Positions 13,801-23,283 of a stretch of DNA of 64,000 nucleotides are shown here, one piece after another. How positions within the stretch are numbered: position 1 is the stretch's first letter; every line of letters starts with the position of its first letter. A model generated the notes under the pieces. The model saw only the letters and a program-made list of their open reading frames with translations, did no database searches and had not been told where the DNA came from. The position numbers and the translations under genes were made by a program. Where the stretch lies: the NCBI GenBank assembly GCA_015039465.1, contig MU130378.1:1306570-1370569 (forward strand), in the 5' to 3' direction. This DNA comes from Phlegmacium glaucopus (lineage: Eukaryota > Basidiomycota > Agaricomycetes > Agaricales > Cortinariaceae).

Positions 13801-13857
13801 ATGCTCGTAAGTTCCTATATATATATATATTTATTTTCAGGGAACTCAACGAACTAG
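13801..13857 (+). promoter_or_regulatory. Candidate upstream ORF before the serine-rich protein gene
   Basis: An ATG in the leader opens an 18-codon reading frame ending at TAG 13855-13857, 15 nt before the main ATG at 13873. It includes a TA-repeat tract (13816-13830). The segment 13807-13840 has GT and AG ends, but at 34 nt it is shorter than any intron trusted in this window, so it is treated as unspliced. Confidence 0.35.
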
Positions 13858-13872
13858 TCCGTACAGCAAGGA

Positions 13873-15480
13873 ATGTCCTTGTCCAGCGAAGAACTCACTT
13901 GGTTGCAAGCTAGTGCTTTGATAGACGTATGTTTGCTCTTTCACCTGACTACTCCGAGTCCTCTTCCTACATACCAATATATTTCTCAGCATCCGATAGA
14001 AGGAGACGACAACCCTTTCCTGAACAATACTTGCCACTCTGCATCTTCAACCTCTCTGTCCAACACTATTTCCTTTAACTCCAATCTATCATATCTTCAA
14101 TGTATCCCAGTGAGACCTTCCTCCTTCTCTGTTTGCGCGCTTTTCTGACGTGCCCCATAGACCCCACAAACGGCAAGCCCGGCGCCTGCCGATCTTCTTG
14201 GCGCTTCTAACTCGCCAGTGGCATGTAATGCCCCAAGCTACGCCCGGCCTCCAAAATCCCCTCGTCCCGAATGGATCTATCGTCGTCCCAAACCTCCTGT
14301 CCATGCTCGTAGTCACTGTACCAGTCCATCTCCATCTCCGCCTCATTTGAAAGGACACACCTCATCCCTATCTCATTCTAATTTTACTGCCATGTCTTTT
14401 GGTCGTTCGCCAGGTAATAACACCATTTCATATGCACACGATCCCTTTTCATCCACCTTCCACCCCCGGTCCCATTCAGAGCAATCTTTTTCACCCTCTC
14501 TCAAAAGTATCAAATCCCAATCCGCTCTGAAACATACTCCTTCCTATGCCTCGTGCTCCAAAATTTCTTCACCAAAGCTCATGTCAGTTCGCCCTCCTTC
14601 AGTCTCGTCTTCATCTAGTATATCTACGTCGACATCTCGGTCATCTTCTCCAAGGACGCCTGCGTCCCAGTCGTCTTCTCTGTATGCTAAGCCCCGTCAA
14701 CCACTTCCCTACCGCCAGAATCCCGAGAATGATTCTACATCATGCCCATTATCATCATCATGTCCACCGTCTAAATCTATTCTAACACGGACTTCTTCCA
14801 TTTCAACCAAAGACTCTACCTTTACCGGTAACAAATCAGTCAAGTTCGCGGCTGTCCCCGTCGTTCACTATGCCACTGCCAGCTACTGGGACCTAGAAAA
14901 CTTTGACAAAGAAGAAACAATGATGGGTATCAACGTCGATGCTATGGATGTGGATGATTCCTACAATGAATATCACACTCACGTTGTTCCACGAAAAGAC
15001 TCCTCAGGCATGCTCGACATTGCAAAACTGCGTGAGTCACAATGTACCACGCCAACTCCTGAAAGAGAGAAGGCAAAGACGAAAGGCTTGAAACGCCTCA
15101 TGAGTCTGACGAGAAAGCCAGTAGCCACAACTGCGACAAGCACAAGTGTGGCTACACTCTATCGATCGCCGTCCTCCCCACGACCCACCATTTCCATGCC
15201 ATTCCCGCTCGGCACCCATCCAACGTCTGCTCTGCAGTCAAATCCGTCATTACCATATTCCACTGCTTCTGCTGGCGGTTCAGCACCTGACCTTATGGAC
15301 GGTATATTGCAACTACGAAGTGTACCATCTCTGGAAAGCTTTCGAAGTTCCAAAAGCTCCGCTGCCAGAAGTGTACGCAGTATGGGGAGCATTAAGAGTA
15401 CGTCAAGTACACGAGGTCTCAGAGCCTGGTTGAGTCGTGCAACAGGATGGACTTGGGGTGGTCAGCCACCGGAGCGCTAA
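13873..15480 (+). CDS. Serine-rich low-complexity protein with RVxF-type motif
   Basis: Three exons (13873-13926, 13990-14109, 14161-15480) keep one frame and give about 497 residues. The product is rich in Ser, Pro and Thr and looks largely disordered. A more conserved-looking island around residues 280-330 contains KSVKFAAVPVVHY followed by an acidic stretch with DVDAMDVDD-like composition. KSVKF (14833-14847) fits the RVxF docking pattern for protein phosphatase 1. A basic segment (KGLKRLMSLTRKP) follows. No family is recognised. The ATG at 13873 is chosen because the upstream ATG at 13801 runs into a stop at 13855-13857. The first intron (63 nt) is a multiple of three, so both splice forms keep the frame. 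Confidence 0.78.
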
Positions 15481-15751
15481 ACACGACAGCTCATCTGGAC
15501 TGAAGGAATAAATAAAATTTATGTATATGTTTATGCATCTAAGTAGGGTTGACTGGCCTGCTTGGTTCTCAGGGAATTCGCTACATTCATAGGATTTATG
15601 GTGTATAGAGAGCGATCCAATCTTCCGGGCTCAATATACAATACAAATTTTGGGTAACGTTTTCGCTACACGTGAATAAGGAAGAAATGTCCATATATGC
15701 ATCACAGACATGAAGAATCAGGCGTGTAGCACCGTCAGACTGTCGCCAAGC

Positions 15752-17512
15752 TCATCTTCCAGCAAGGCAAGCATGTTTTGGTACAATAATATCGACAAAA
15801 AGCTCGTTTTGTTCTGTCTTTTCCGGTTTTATTACCATAGATGACAGAGGCATCGGTAGGGGGTCCACGTAGAAAGGCACTTGGTCGTCGCGATGAGCAA
15901 TGTCTGATTGACGATGTCTTCTGTCTTGAATGTTCAGTGTGGCATCCATGACACTACCATACGCGACTCGTTGAATGCCATTGGGTTGATACATCCTAGA
16001 GAGATGTTCGTTAGCTTCGTCGGATCGACTGGCATGCTCTCTTGCTCGGTGTAAAGCTCGAATGCGATACTCGGTGCGAGAACGTTCTAACTCTTCTTCT
16101 TCGCTGGGTGGGATTTCGTTTCCATCCGGATCGAGACGGGCTAAGAAATCAATGTACAAAATGCGTTACGAATACCTGCACATAATAAAAGCTAACGCAC
16201 CCCAGCCGCGTCTAGGTAAGGATTCCTCAGGCGGAGAAATAGCTGTATTGCTCGTCCTCGTAACCCGGATAGCATCATCACGTTGCTGTCCATTATACCG
16301 CGAAGGTAAAGGCAAAGGATCTCGATATTGTTGGGGAAAATCATGCCGTGGAGTCGGGAGGAGCCATGAAACGAAATCCGCGTCCCAGTCAGCGTTCAAG
16401 TTACCAGGAATGTCACCAAACCGACGATTTCCTTGCGTAAGCCGATTGTCTTCTGTCGTTAATGCTTCCTGGTATAGCCGAAATTGTTCGGAAACCGTCG
16501 GAAAACGTCGGTTTCTTTGATCAGCAGCAAAAAGAGAAGAATGTGAGGCTGTTGAGGAGGGTTGGGACATGAAATCGTTGTTGACTATATTCGAAAACGA
16601 TGGGTATGCATCTAAACGATCATAAGACGTGGGGCGGGCTGTTTGACGGGCATCTTGACGCAAGTTTCGCCACCTACGAGACTCTGAAGCACGCCACGAG
16701 GCCGAAGGAGGATTGACGGTTGAGCTTGCAGTTAAGATTGGTGATAACGGAGCCGTACGTCGATATTCAGGATTTCGAGATAGTCGGCTGGGTGAATCAT
16801 TAGCAACATACGGCGGGCCGCTCCCTTCGGGATGTCGTGGTGGTCGCCCATGGATTACGCCATGCAGAAACTCCATATTTCTTTCCATCTGGTCAGTGAC
16901 GCTTGCCCGAGCATTTGCCTCTCTGGCTGCTACTCTTAACCCCCTAGTCGTAGAGGCAGAATCCTCATTAGTACCGTAATATTGGGAAAAGCGGGAGTCA
17001 TTGGGGGCGTCCGGAGGAAAGGAGCGGAAAGAAGACATGTTTTGGGTCGTACTTGGGTAAATGCCTGAGGGAAAGACAGGTTGATTGGAGTTCGCAGGAG
17101 ATATCGCGTGAGATGGCCCAACCGCGACGTTAGGACGTCGCGACTCGAAGTTTGACAGCGTATTGGGATGCTCAATCGATAGTGAGGAGAAATCTGCACC
17201 CAGTAAGTCCCCGAAATCTCTTCCATTTTCTGAGTGGCTTGCCGAAAGTAAAAGGGCTTCATGACCAGGACCAAGGCCGTCCATGTCGTAGTCGAAGCGT
17301 CTTTGAGTATCTGCATTTGACAACGATTCTGAGAGATGTAGTAAGCTCTGCACCCGCCGGATTCGATTATATGCTGTCTCTAGGGCCGCGGATGCTTCAT
17401 GCAAACTTCGTTGAGTCTCCATGTGCTCCTGATCAAGAGTGACCTGGGCACCAGTTCTTGCGGACGAGCTACTGGGTTCAAGTATTGACCCTGATGGAGG
17501 AATCCCACTCAT
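15752..17512 (-). CDS. Unrecognised disordered protein
   Basis: Two exons (16201-17512 and 15752-16140) joined over a 60-nt GT-AG intron give about 566 residues. The first 450 residues are rich in Ser, Arg, Asn and Pro with a short predicted helix near residues 35-65 (ALETAYNRIRRVQSLLHLSE). The C-terminal 130 residues look more conserved: an acidic helix (PPSEEEELERSRTEYRIR), then a segment with YGSVMDATLNIQDRR and a hydrophobic end (LFVDIIVPKHACLAGR). No domain is recognised and no function is proposed. It is convergent with the serine-rich gene and divergent from the Pho85 gene. Confidence 0.78.
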
Positions 17513-17871
17513 ACTGTTGAGAGTAAGAAATCTATGGACTTGTAGATGTACAAGGTTGACCCTTATTTAAGCGAACCAAATAACACGACCAGGCTTGAGC
17601 AATATTCTTACCGTTTCCTTGACGATAAGTATGTTGGTTTTTCAATCTCCAAAAGGTGCCTAATATTCTTGGAGAGACAAAAAAATTGCAGTCTCTTTTG
17701 TGCAGCCCCCTTACACAAGAGCTGCTTTATTATATGCAAGTATTTGGTTGTGCTTGGCGGGCTGCCGAGATATGATACTTATACCCGCCTCCTTGCCACT
17801 GCCTCAAGATTTGTACTCAAACGCCCATCCCACATCGCAACCCACAACCGAGACCTCGATTCATAAGAACC
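17513..17871. promoter_or_regulatory. Divergent intergenic region upstream of PHO85-like gene
   Basis: 359 nt between two divergent start codons, so it must hold both promoters and leaders. No conserved motif was recognised with confidence. Confidence 0.5.
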
Positions 17872-19346
17872 ATGAATTATATACAGGCGAGTTCTCTGCC
17901 TTAACCTTCATGATCGAATCTAAATGTTCTACAGTTGGAAAAACTAGGCATGCTCCGTTATCTTATTATCGCAAAACACTTCACAACTTGATCATCGACA
18001 GGCGAAGGAACTTATGCAACCGTCTTCAAAGTAAGATATTATATATTTCTCTTCTGAAAAATTTCTAATCATTTCTAAAGGGTCGCTCGAGGACGACAAA
18101 CGAAATCGTAGCGCTAAAAGAAATTCACCTTGATGCCGAAGAAGGGACTCCATCCACCGCGATTCGGGAAATATCTCTCATGAAGGAACTCAAACATGTC
18201 AACATTGTTCGCTTACATGACGTAATACACACAGAAACCAAACTGGTCCTCATTTTCGAATACTGCGAGCAAGATCTCAAAAAGTACATGGATCAGCATG
18301 GAGACCGTGGCGCACTTGATCCAAACACAGTCCGCAGCTTCATGTTCCAATTGTTGAAGGGAACCGCGTTCTGTCATGAAAATCAAGTCCTACATCGAGA
18401 CTTGAAGCCCCAAAACCTGCTCATAAATCGCAAGGGTGAGCTGAAACTTGGGGACTTTGGTCTGGCAAGAGCCTTTGGCGTTCCCGTGAACACGTTCTCA
18501 AATGAGGTACGATATCGATCTAATATCAGCTCAGCGATCCACAATTATTAGTGTTTGACAGGTGGTTACTCTTTGGTATCGTGCGCCTGATGTTCTCCTG
18601 GGCTCTCGAACATACAGCACATCCATTGACGTTTGGTCGTGCGGCTGCATATTTGCTGAGATGATATCTGGCGCCCCACTTTTCAGAGGCCGAGATAACC
18701 AAGATCAATTGTTACACATTATGCGAATCATCGGTACACCATCGGATGCTCAATTTCAGAAGATAGCTAAAGAAACTGTACGAGTTTCGTGTGACACTCT
18801 CAGACCATTGGCCTCATTGATCTTTATAGCCGGAACTTCAGCTGAAACAATATCCAAGATATGTGAAGATGCCCTTCCAGCAAATCTTGCCCAAAGCATC
18901 ATTGCAAGGTACGGAATGTCTTGTCATTTAGTTTTCTACTGATTGTGCTCGTACCTATCCTAGCAATCGATCTACTGGAAAGGCTCCTGAAATTCGATCC
19001 TGCTGAGCGGATTTCAGCAGCAGAGGCACTATCCCATCCTTATTTTACAAGTGCCGTCGCACCTACACCTTTCGGACTCAACACTTCTCCCGGATCAATG
19101 CCGCCTCCCTCCTTCAACTTTCCACATCCTCACGGTCACCAAGCACAACAACAATATCACCAACAGCAACAGCGAACCCAGAATCCTCAACACGGTCATG
19201 CACCCCAATATGCTCGACCCGTATATAATCAACATATGCCACCACCCGCTATGGCTTACCCACCAGATCCCGCAACCATGGGCCAGCCTCAGTACACCGG
19301 CGTGCAATTTGCTGCTGCTCCTACCTATAATCATGCAGGTCGTTAA
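17872..19346 (+). CDS. PHO85: Cyclin-dependent protein kinase, Pho85/PhoA type
   Basis: Ser/Thr kinase of the Pho85/CDK5 group, acting in phosphate and nutrient signalling with Pho80-type cyclins. Eight exons: 17872-17886, 17935-17947, 18002-18030, 18081-18506, 18562-18777, 18830-18908, 18964-19346, with six introns of 48-55 nt; listed as seven blocks. Joined N terminus is [20 protein letters not shown]. Kinase motifs seen: VALKEI (catalytic Lys), PSTAIREI (the PSTAIRE-type cyclin helix), [24 protein letters not shown], and the CDK tail [18 protein letters not shown]. The last 85 residues form a Q/P/H/Y-rich tail with no yeast counterpart. The first two introns begin with GC, not GT; they flank a 13-nt exon whose omission would shift the frame. 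Confidence 0.95.
17887..17934 (+). other. GC-AG intron 1 of PHO85-like gene
   Basis: 48-nt intron starting GCGAGT after ACAG and ending TCTACAG. The choice is forced by the conserved N terminus: MNYIQ must join LEKLG. No GT donor in the vicinity keeps both the frame and the protein. Confidence 0.85.
17935..17947 (+). other. 13-nt microexon of PHO85-like gene
   Basis: TTGGAAAAACTAG encodes L-E-K-L plus the first base of the next Gly codon, the start of the kinase glycine-rich loop. It is needed for the frame, because 13 is not a multiple of three. Confidence 0.85.
17948..18001 (+). other. GC-AG intron 2 of PHO85-like gene
   Basis: 54-nt intron starting GCATGC after CTAG and ending CGACAG. 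The join rebuilds the GEGTYATV glycine-rich loop; the donor matches the GC-AG class at the first two positions but is weak further in. Confidence 0.82.
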
Positions 19347-19844
19347 AACTACCCTTGCTCTGGCCAGTTGGTTCAGCTGTCTAGATACGATAATCCACAT
19401 ATTCCAAGTTCTGTACGACACCAATCTCTTGGACCTCAAGTCGTTGTATCATGTAAGAGGAGTCAGTTAATGTGATACTCATTGTTTTCTGTACTTGAGT
19501 AGAAATCAACTTTATACTATACTTGTCAGACGTTAGTGGTCAAGTGGCTTCTTTCATGTGTATGGATTGCATATTTATATACCAGTCTGCCCGTCTCCTC
19601 AAACAGCATTGGTTACAGCAAATTCATATTAATTAAAGAGTATACAGTACAGTATGCATCCATTTATTCTCATCGAACACTTGAGCCAAACAAACTGGGC
19701 ATAACAGTGAAGAAGCCAAGTCTAGTAAACAAAATAAACATAATATTGATTCCTCGCCTATAAAGAGGTGAAGTAGATTCGACGAAATTAGAGATCAAGT
19801 ACAGGAGTTGCTACATCGCTGATACGTGAAACCAAAGGTTAATT
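19347..19844. other. Convergent intergenic region, no gene seen
   Basis: About 500 AT-rich nt between the stops of the PHO85-like gene and the SR-like gene. It should hold both 3' untranslated regions. No convincing coding or RNA gene was found. Confidence 0.6.
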
Positions 19845-21658
19845 TTAAGTACGTCTGTAGTTACCAACTGGTTCAATGATGTCGCGATTATTACGAGGCG
19901 GAGGATAATCTCTAGCGCGAGGTGGAGCGACGGGGGGAGGTCCGGCAGACCCAGAGACGTAGCCATTCGCCTGATAGCCATCATATGAGGGAGAAGGACG
20001 AGGACTTTCAGAGCGACGCCTGTAAATGGAAGTTAACATATGAGCCTTTCCGATTTGACAGCACCAGCACTAACCTGTATCTGGGAGCTGGAGAATCATT
20101 TGTTATACGAGGATACTCAGGTGCATAGCGCGGCGGTGTCACAGGACGACGATATTCAGGGTAATCACTGCTCTGAGATGAACAGACAACATTGAAAGAA
20201 GTAAGCAAATAAATTACCGAGGTGGAATTCTGTCGTAATCTTCCCTTGCCCTCGGAGGGGTACGAGGCCTTGGCCCGGGGGGCTGAGTATAAGTTGCCGA
20301 ATATTTTTCGTTTGGCCTCCTTTCGTAACGATCATAGACAGGTGGCGGAGGGGCCCCGTAGCCACGATAAGGCTGTTCCGACGGAGGATAACGACCCCTG
20401 AAATCTGAAGGGGGGGCAAACCTCTCTCGTTCAAGGGCAGGTGGTGGAGGTCCTCTTCGATAGTCATCATAGTCACGTACACGAGTACCAGGGGGTGGTC
20501 CATATTCCCTGTATTCCCGAGGGGAAGGAGGTCTACGATAGTCTCGCACTCCTCCAACAGGTGGGGGATAATCATACCGACTATCTCGAGGAGAGGGTCT
20601 TTGAGGAAACTCATCACGAGATGGGGGCAGACCTCGAGAAGGGTGTGAGTGATAATCCCGTTGTTGTATGCGATCAATTAAAGGAGGGTCATAGTGGTGA
20701 CGCCGATGCGGACTGCGTCGCTATTGAGTACAACGATTTAAGACTTGATGGAACAAACTCACATTCCGGTGTTGCTTGGACATTCTCTGAAGCTGTGCAT
20801 GAGCCCATAGAGCAGAAATCATCGACAGGAATTCAAACCTTGCCCAATGCCCTAATTGTCCACATTTAAAGCAGGCTCCTGGATCCCCAGCATATTTGGC
20901 GGTTCGTCCACCGCCATGAGATAGTTCAACCCGAATTTTGTTACCCATGAAGTAACCTTCATGGTACTTAGCTACGCTTTCTTCAGCCGCTTCTCTACTG
21001 TCAAATTCCTGGTCGGGAGGCCATTACCAAATGCTCTTAATGTGAATATCCACACATACCACGAATCCATAACCGACTCTGATGACATGTAAATCGATGC
21101 AAGATAAATGGCGGATAAAGACGTACTTCAGCTCAATGTTGACAATATTTCCAATTTTTCCAAAACAACTTTGAAGGTCTTCTTGGCGGGTGTGTTCAGG
21201 AAGACCACCAATGTAGACTTTGTTCGGCTGCACAGCGGAAAGTAAACACCAGTCGAGACACAGGAAATCAAAAGAAGTTGTCAGGACACAGAGTCTAGAA
21301 TAGCCTCCCAAAGAACGACAGAAGTTAATGTCTAGGGTAGGGAGAGCTCAAGAATATATATAGCCCAGCATAGGAATGCCAAACCCAGAAAGAGCTCCTA
21401 ACGAGCAAAGCAAAGGACGGACAGAAATAACCTAAGCACCTTGACCTGCTTTTCGCGGAACGCTTCAGTGTCGCTTACACTGGAACCATGGGGGTAATCT
21501 GGGTTTTCTGGATCCTGACCAGTGCTGCGGTCGTCGACAGGTAAAGATGCTCCGGTAATGGGTTGACCGTTGCCTCCAGGACCCATGGACTGGTCGTCTT
21601 GAGGACCCCAGTTGTCGGATTGCATTGAAGGATCGTCTATGGCGTTTGAAGCAGCCAT
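19845..21658 (-). CDS. SR-like RNA-binding protein (RRM, CCHC knuckle, Arg/Pro/Tyr-rich tail)
   Basis: Likely pre-mRNA splicing or mRNP factor. Eight exons: 21440-21658, 21127-21227, 21060-21078, 20839-21008, 20763-20786, 20218-20712, 20075-20170 and 19845-20019. The order is an acidic/Gly N terminus, an RRM (RNP2 KVYIGGL; RNP1 VGYGFVEF), a zinc knuckle CFKCGQLGHWAREC (C-x2-C-x4-H-x4-C), then a long tail of RDYRRPP, YDRYERR and RSPSP-like repeats. This is the layout of the SRSF7/RSZ22 type, so a related role is inferred. Exons 3 (19 nt) and 5 (24 nt) are microexons; exon 3 carries most of RNP1. The acceptor of exon 7 is a tandem AGAG-CAG site, so its start is uncertain by 3 nt. Confidence 0.88.
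20763..20786 (-). other. 24-nt microexon completing the zinc knuckle
   Basis: Encodes R-E-C-P-S-N-T-G, including the last metal-binding Cys of the CCHC knuckle. Its length is a multiple of three, so skipping would keep the frame but remove the Cys. Confidence 0.78.
21060..21078 (-). other. 19-nt microexon encoding most of the RRM RNP1 motif
   Basis: Encodes the final base of Lys, then V-G-Y-G-F-V; the next exon supplies E-F. Skipping it would shift the frame inside the RRM. Confidence 0.82.
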
Positions 21659-21775
21659 GGTTGGAAGCAAGATGACAAGTCAAAAAGTCAAACAAAAACC
21701 ACACACATACACATAATGGGTTTTAGGACTCCGATTGGCGCAATTCAAACTCCGCCTATCTTTCTCATAACTATC

Positions 21776-23215
21776 ATGAGTGTAGTAACTGTTCCGTATA
21801 CTACCCTGCTGTCTTCACCCCTCTCCTTGACCTCTGCGATTGGTGAGCTATACATATTTTGTGATCATCATTAATCAAGTATTAGAGGAGGCCTTTGGGT
21901 CACATCCATCCTCCTTGGGTATCATAGTCATTCGTGACTTACCACCAGAATACGCAGCTTGCCGGGAACGGCTGCTCAAACTCTCCTACAAATTTGCCCA
22001 TTTAGACGAGAATGTTCGTGAAAGTTACTCCGATCCCACCAGCAAATACAGGTCTGTCTGCGTATTGCCTTCGATCGTTGTCATTACTAATTAATTCTCA
22101 GCTTTGGATGGTCCCATGGAAAAGTACGAAGTCCCTCTTACCATCATTCGCACTATCTCACTTTCATGGTAGGAGATAATGAATGGCAGACCAGGTAAAT
22201 GCGTCTTTTCTCTATTCAACGATTAGCTTCAATCGTTCTATCAATTGTTATAGATACCCTCAAAGGCTCATTCTATGCCAACCCTATCCAAAACGATTCT
22301 ACAGCCTCACCCGAAGAGAGGCATGCATTTCCAGAGTATTACGGGGAGAATATATGTGAGTAATCTCATATTGCTGAGCGTAGTTTGAGTCCCGATTAAA
22401 CTTTAGGGCCTACGAAGGATGAAAAGGGCATGGAGGATTTTGAGAATGTGTTCAAAGAACTATCTCTGTATGTGACAATGCTACATTGGACTATTGAAGC
22501 TCAATCACTCTATCTAGCTTCATTTTCAATGTCGGATGCATGGTAGCAGCTGCTTGTCAGCCTTTTGGTTTGTCTCCTGGAGTCGTTTTCCGCGAAGATA
22601 CTCACGAGCACCATAGCGTCATCCCATCTGCTGGATTCCAGCACTTCGCTAGAGGACCTGTTGCGCAAGTCCCAGATCACTAAGGCGCGTCTTCTGCATT
22701 ATTTCCCACGTGACCCGAACAACGCGTCCTCTACCGAAGACGAGTCCATTGATAATTGGTGTGGATTTCATTTGGATCATTCTTTCCTGACCGGCCTTTG
22801 TCCGGTGAGTAGGTCAAGACAACCATCACTTTGCATTTAGCTGATGCGGCTTTACAAGGCAATGTTTCTGCGACACATCGAAAATGGGGAACCCGAAATC
22901 GTTAGTCCTCCTTCTACATCTGGCTTATACATCCGCACCCGCGGCGGAAATGTTGTCAAAGTGTCCATACCCAAGGATTGTGTAGCCTTTCAAACCGGAG
23001 AGGCTCTTGAAATAGCAACTAATGGTCATTTACTTGCAACTCCCCATTGTGTTGCGGCAGGTGCTTCCTTGGGCTCAGACACGATATCAAGAGAGTCATT
23101 TGCCCTGTTCATGCAGCCTAACACTGATCAACACCTTTCCTCCTCCATCACCTTTGGGGCATTCAGCAAAAGGGTTTTTGATGAGCATTATGATACTAGT
23201 AACAGATTACAATAA
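21776..23215 (+). CDS. 2-oxoglutarate/Fe(II)-dependent dioxygenase-like protein
   Basis: Member of the isopenicillin N synthase/clavaminate synthase-like non-haem iron oxygenases; substrate unknown. Nine exons: 21776-21842, 21886-22051, 22102-22123, 22173-22194, 22254-22355, 22407-22467, 22518-22567, 22617-22804 and 22859-23215, about 344 residues. Seen: GIIVIRDLPPEY, the family motif KARLLHYFP, the iron-site pattern HLD in WCGFHLDHSFLTGLCPAMF, the third His in TPHCV and the 2-oxoglutarate-type Arg in SRESFALFMQP. Exons 3 and 4 are 22 nt each. The first intron's acceptor is uncertain: 21885 gives a 43-nt intron, 21879 an unlikely 37-nt one; both keep the frame. An in-frame ATG also lies at 21716. 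It is divergent from the SR-like gene, 117 nt away. Confidence 0.88.
22102..22194 (+). other. Two consecutive 22-nt microexons
   Basis: Exons 22102-22123 and 22173-22194 are separated by a 49-nt intron. They encode S-F-G-W-S-H-G-K and E-I-M-N-G-R-P of the dioxygenase N-terminal domain. Skipping either one alone would shift the frame. Confidence 0.78.
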
Positions 23216-23283
23216 TGAAATGCAGTCCTATCTCCATGGCCCTCTAACGGTATCTAAGACTAACAAAGCGATCTGCGTGGCGG

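Noticed and set aside
13807..13840. 34-nt intron in the leader of the serine-rich gene
   Set aside because: It has GT-AG ends but is too short to be spliced by the usual size limit, and splicing it does not open a useful frame.
20713..20762. Acceptor AATAG in the SR-like gene's fifth intron
   Set aside because: It puts the Arg-rich tail out of frame and into a stop; the GCAG acceptor 8 nt further keeps the frame.
22568..22616. Apparent frameshift in the dioxygenase gene
   Set aside because: A 49-nt GT-AG intron explains it and restores QPF-ASSHLLD and KARLLHYFP.
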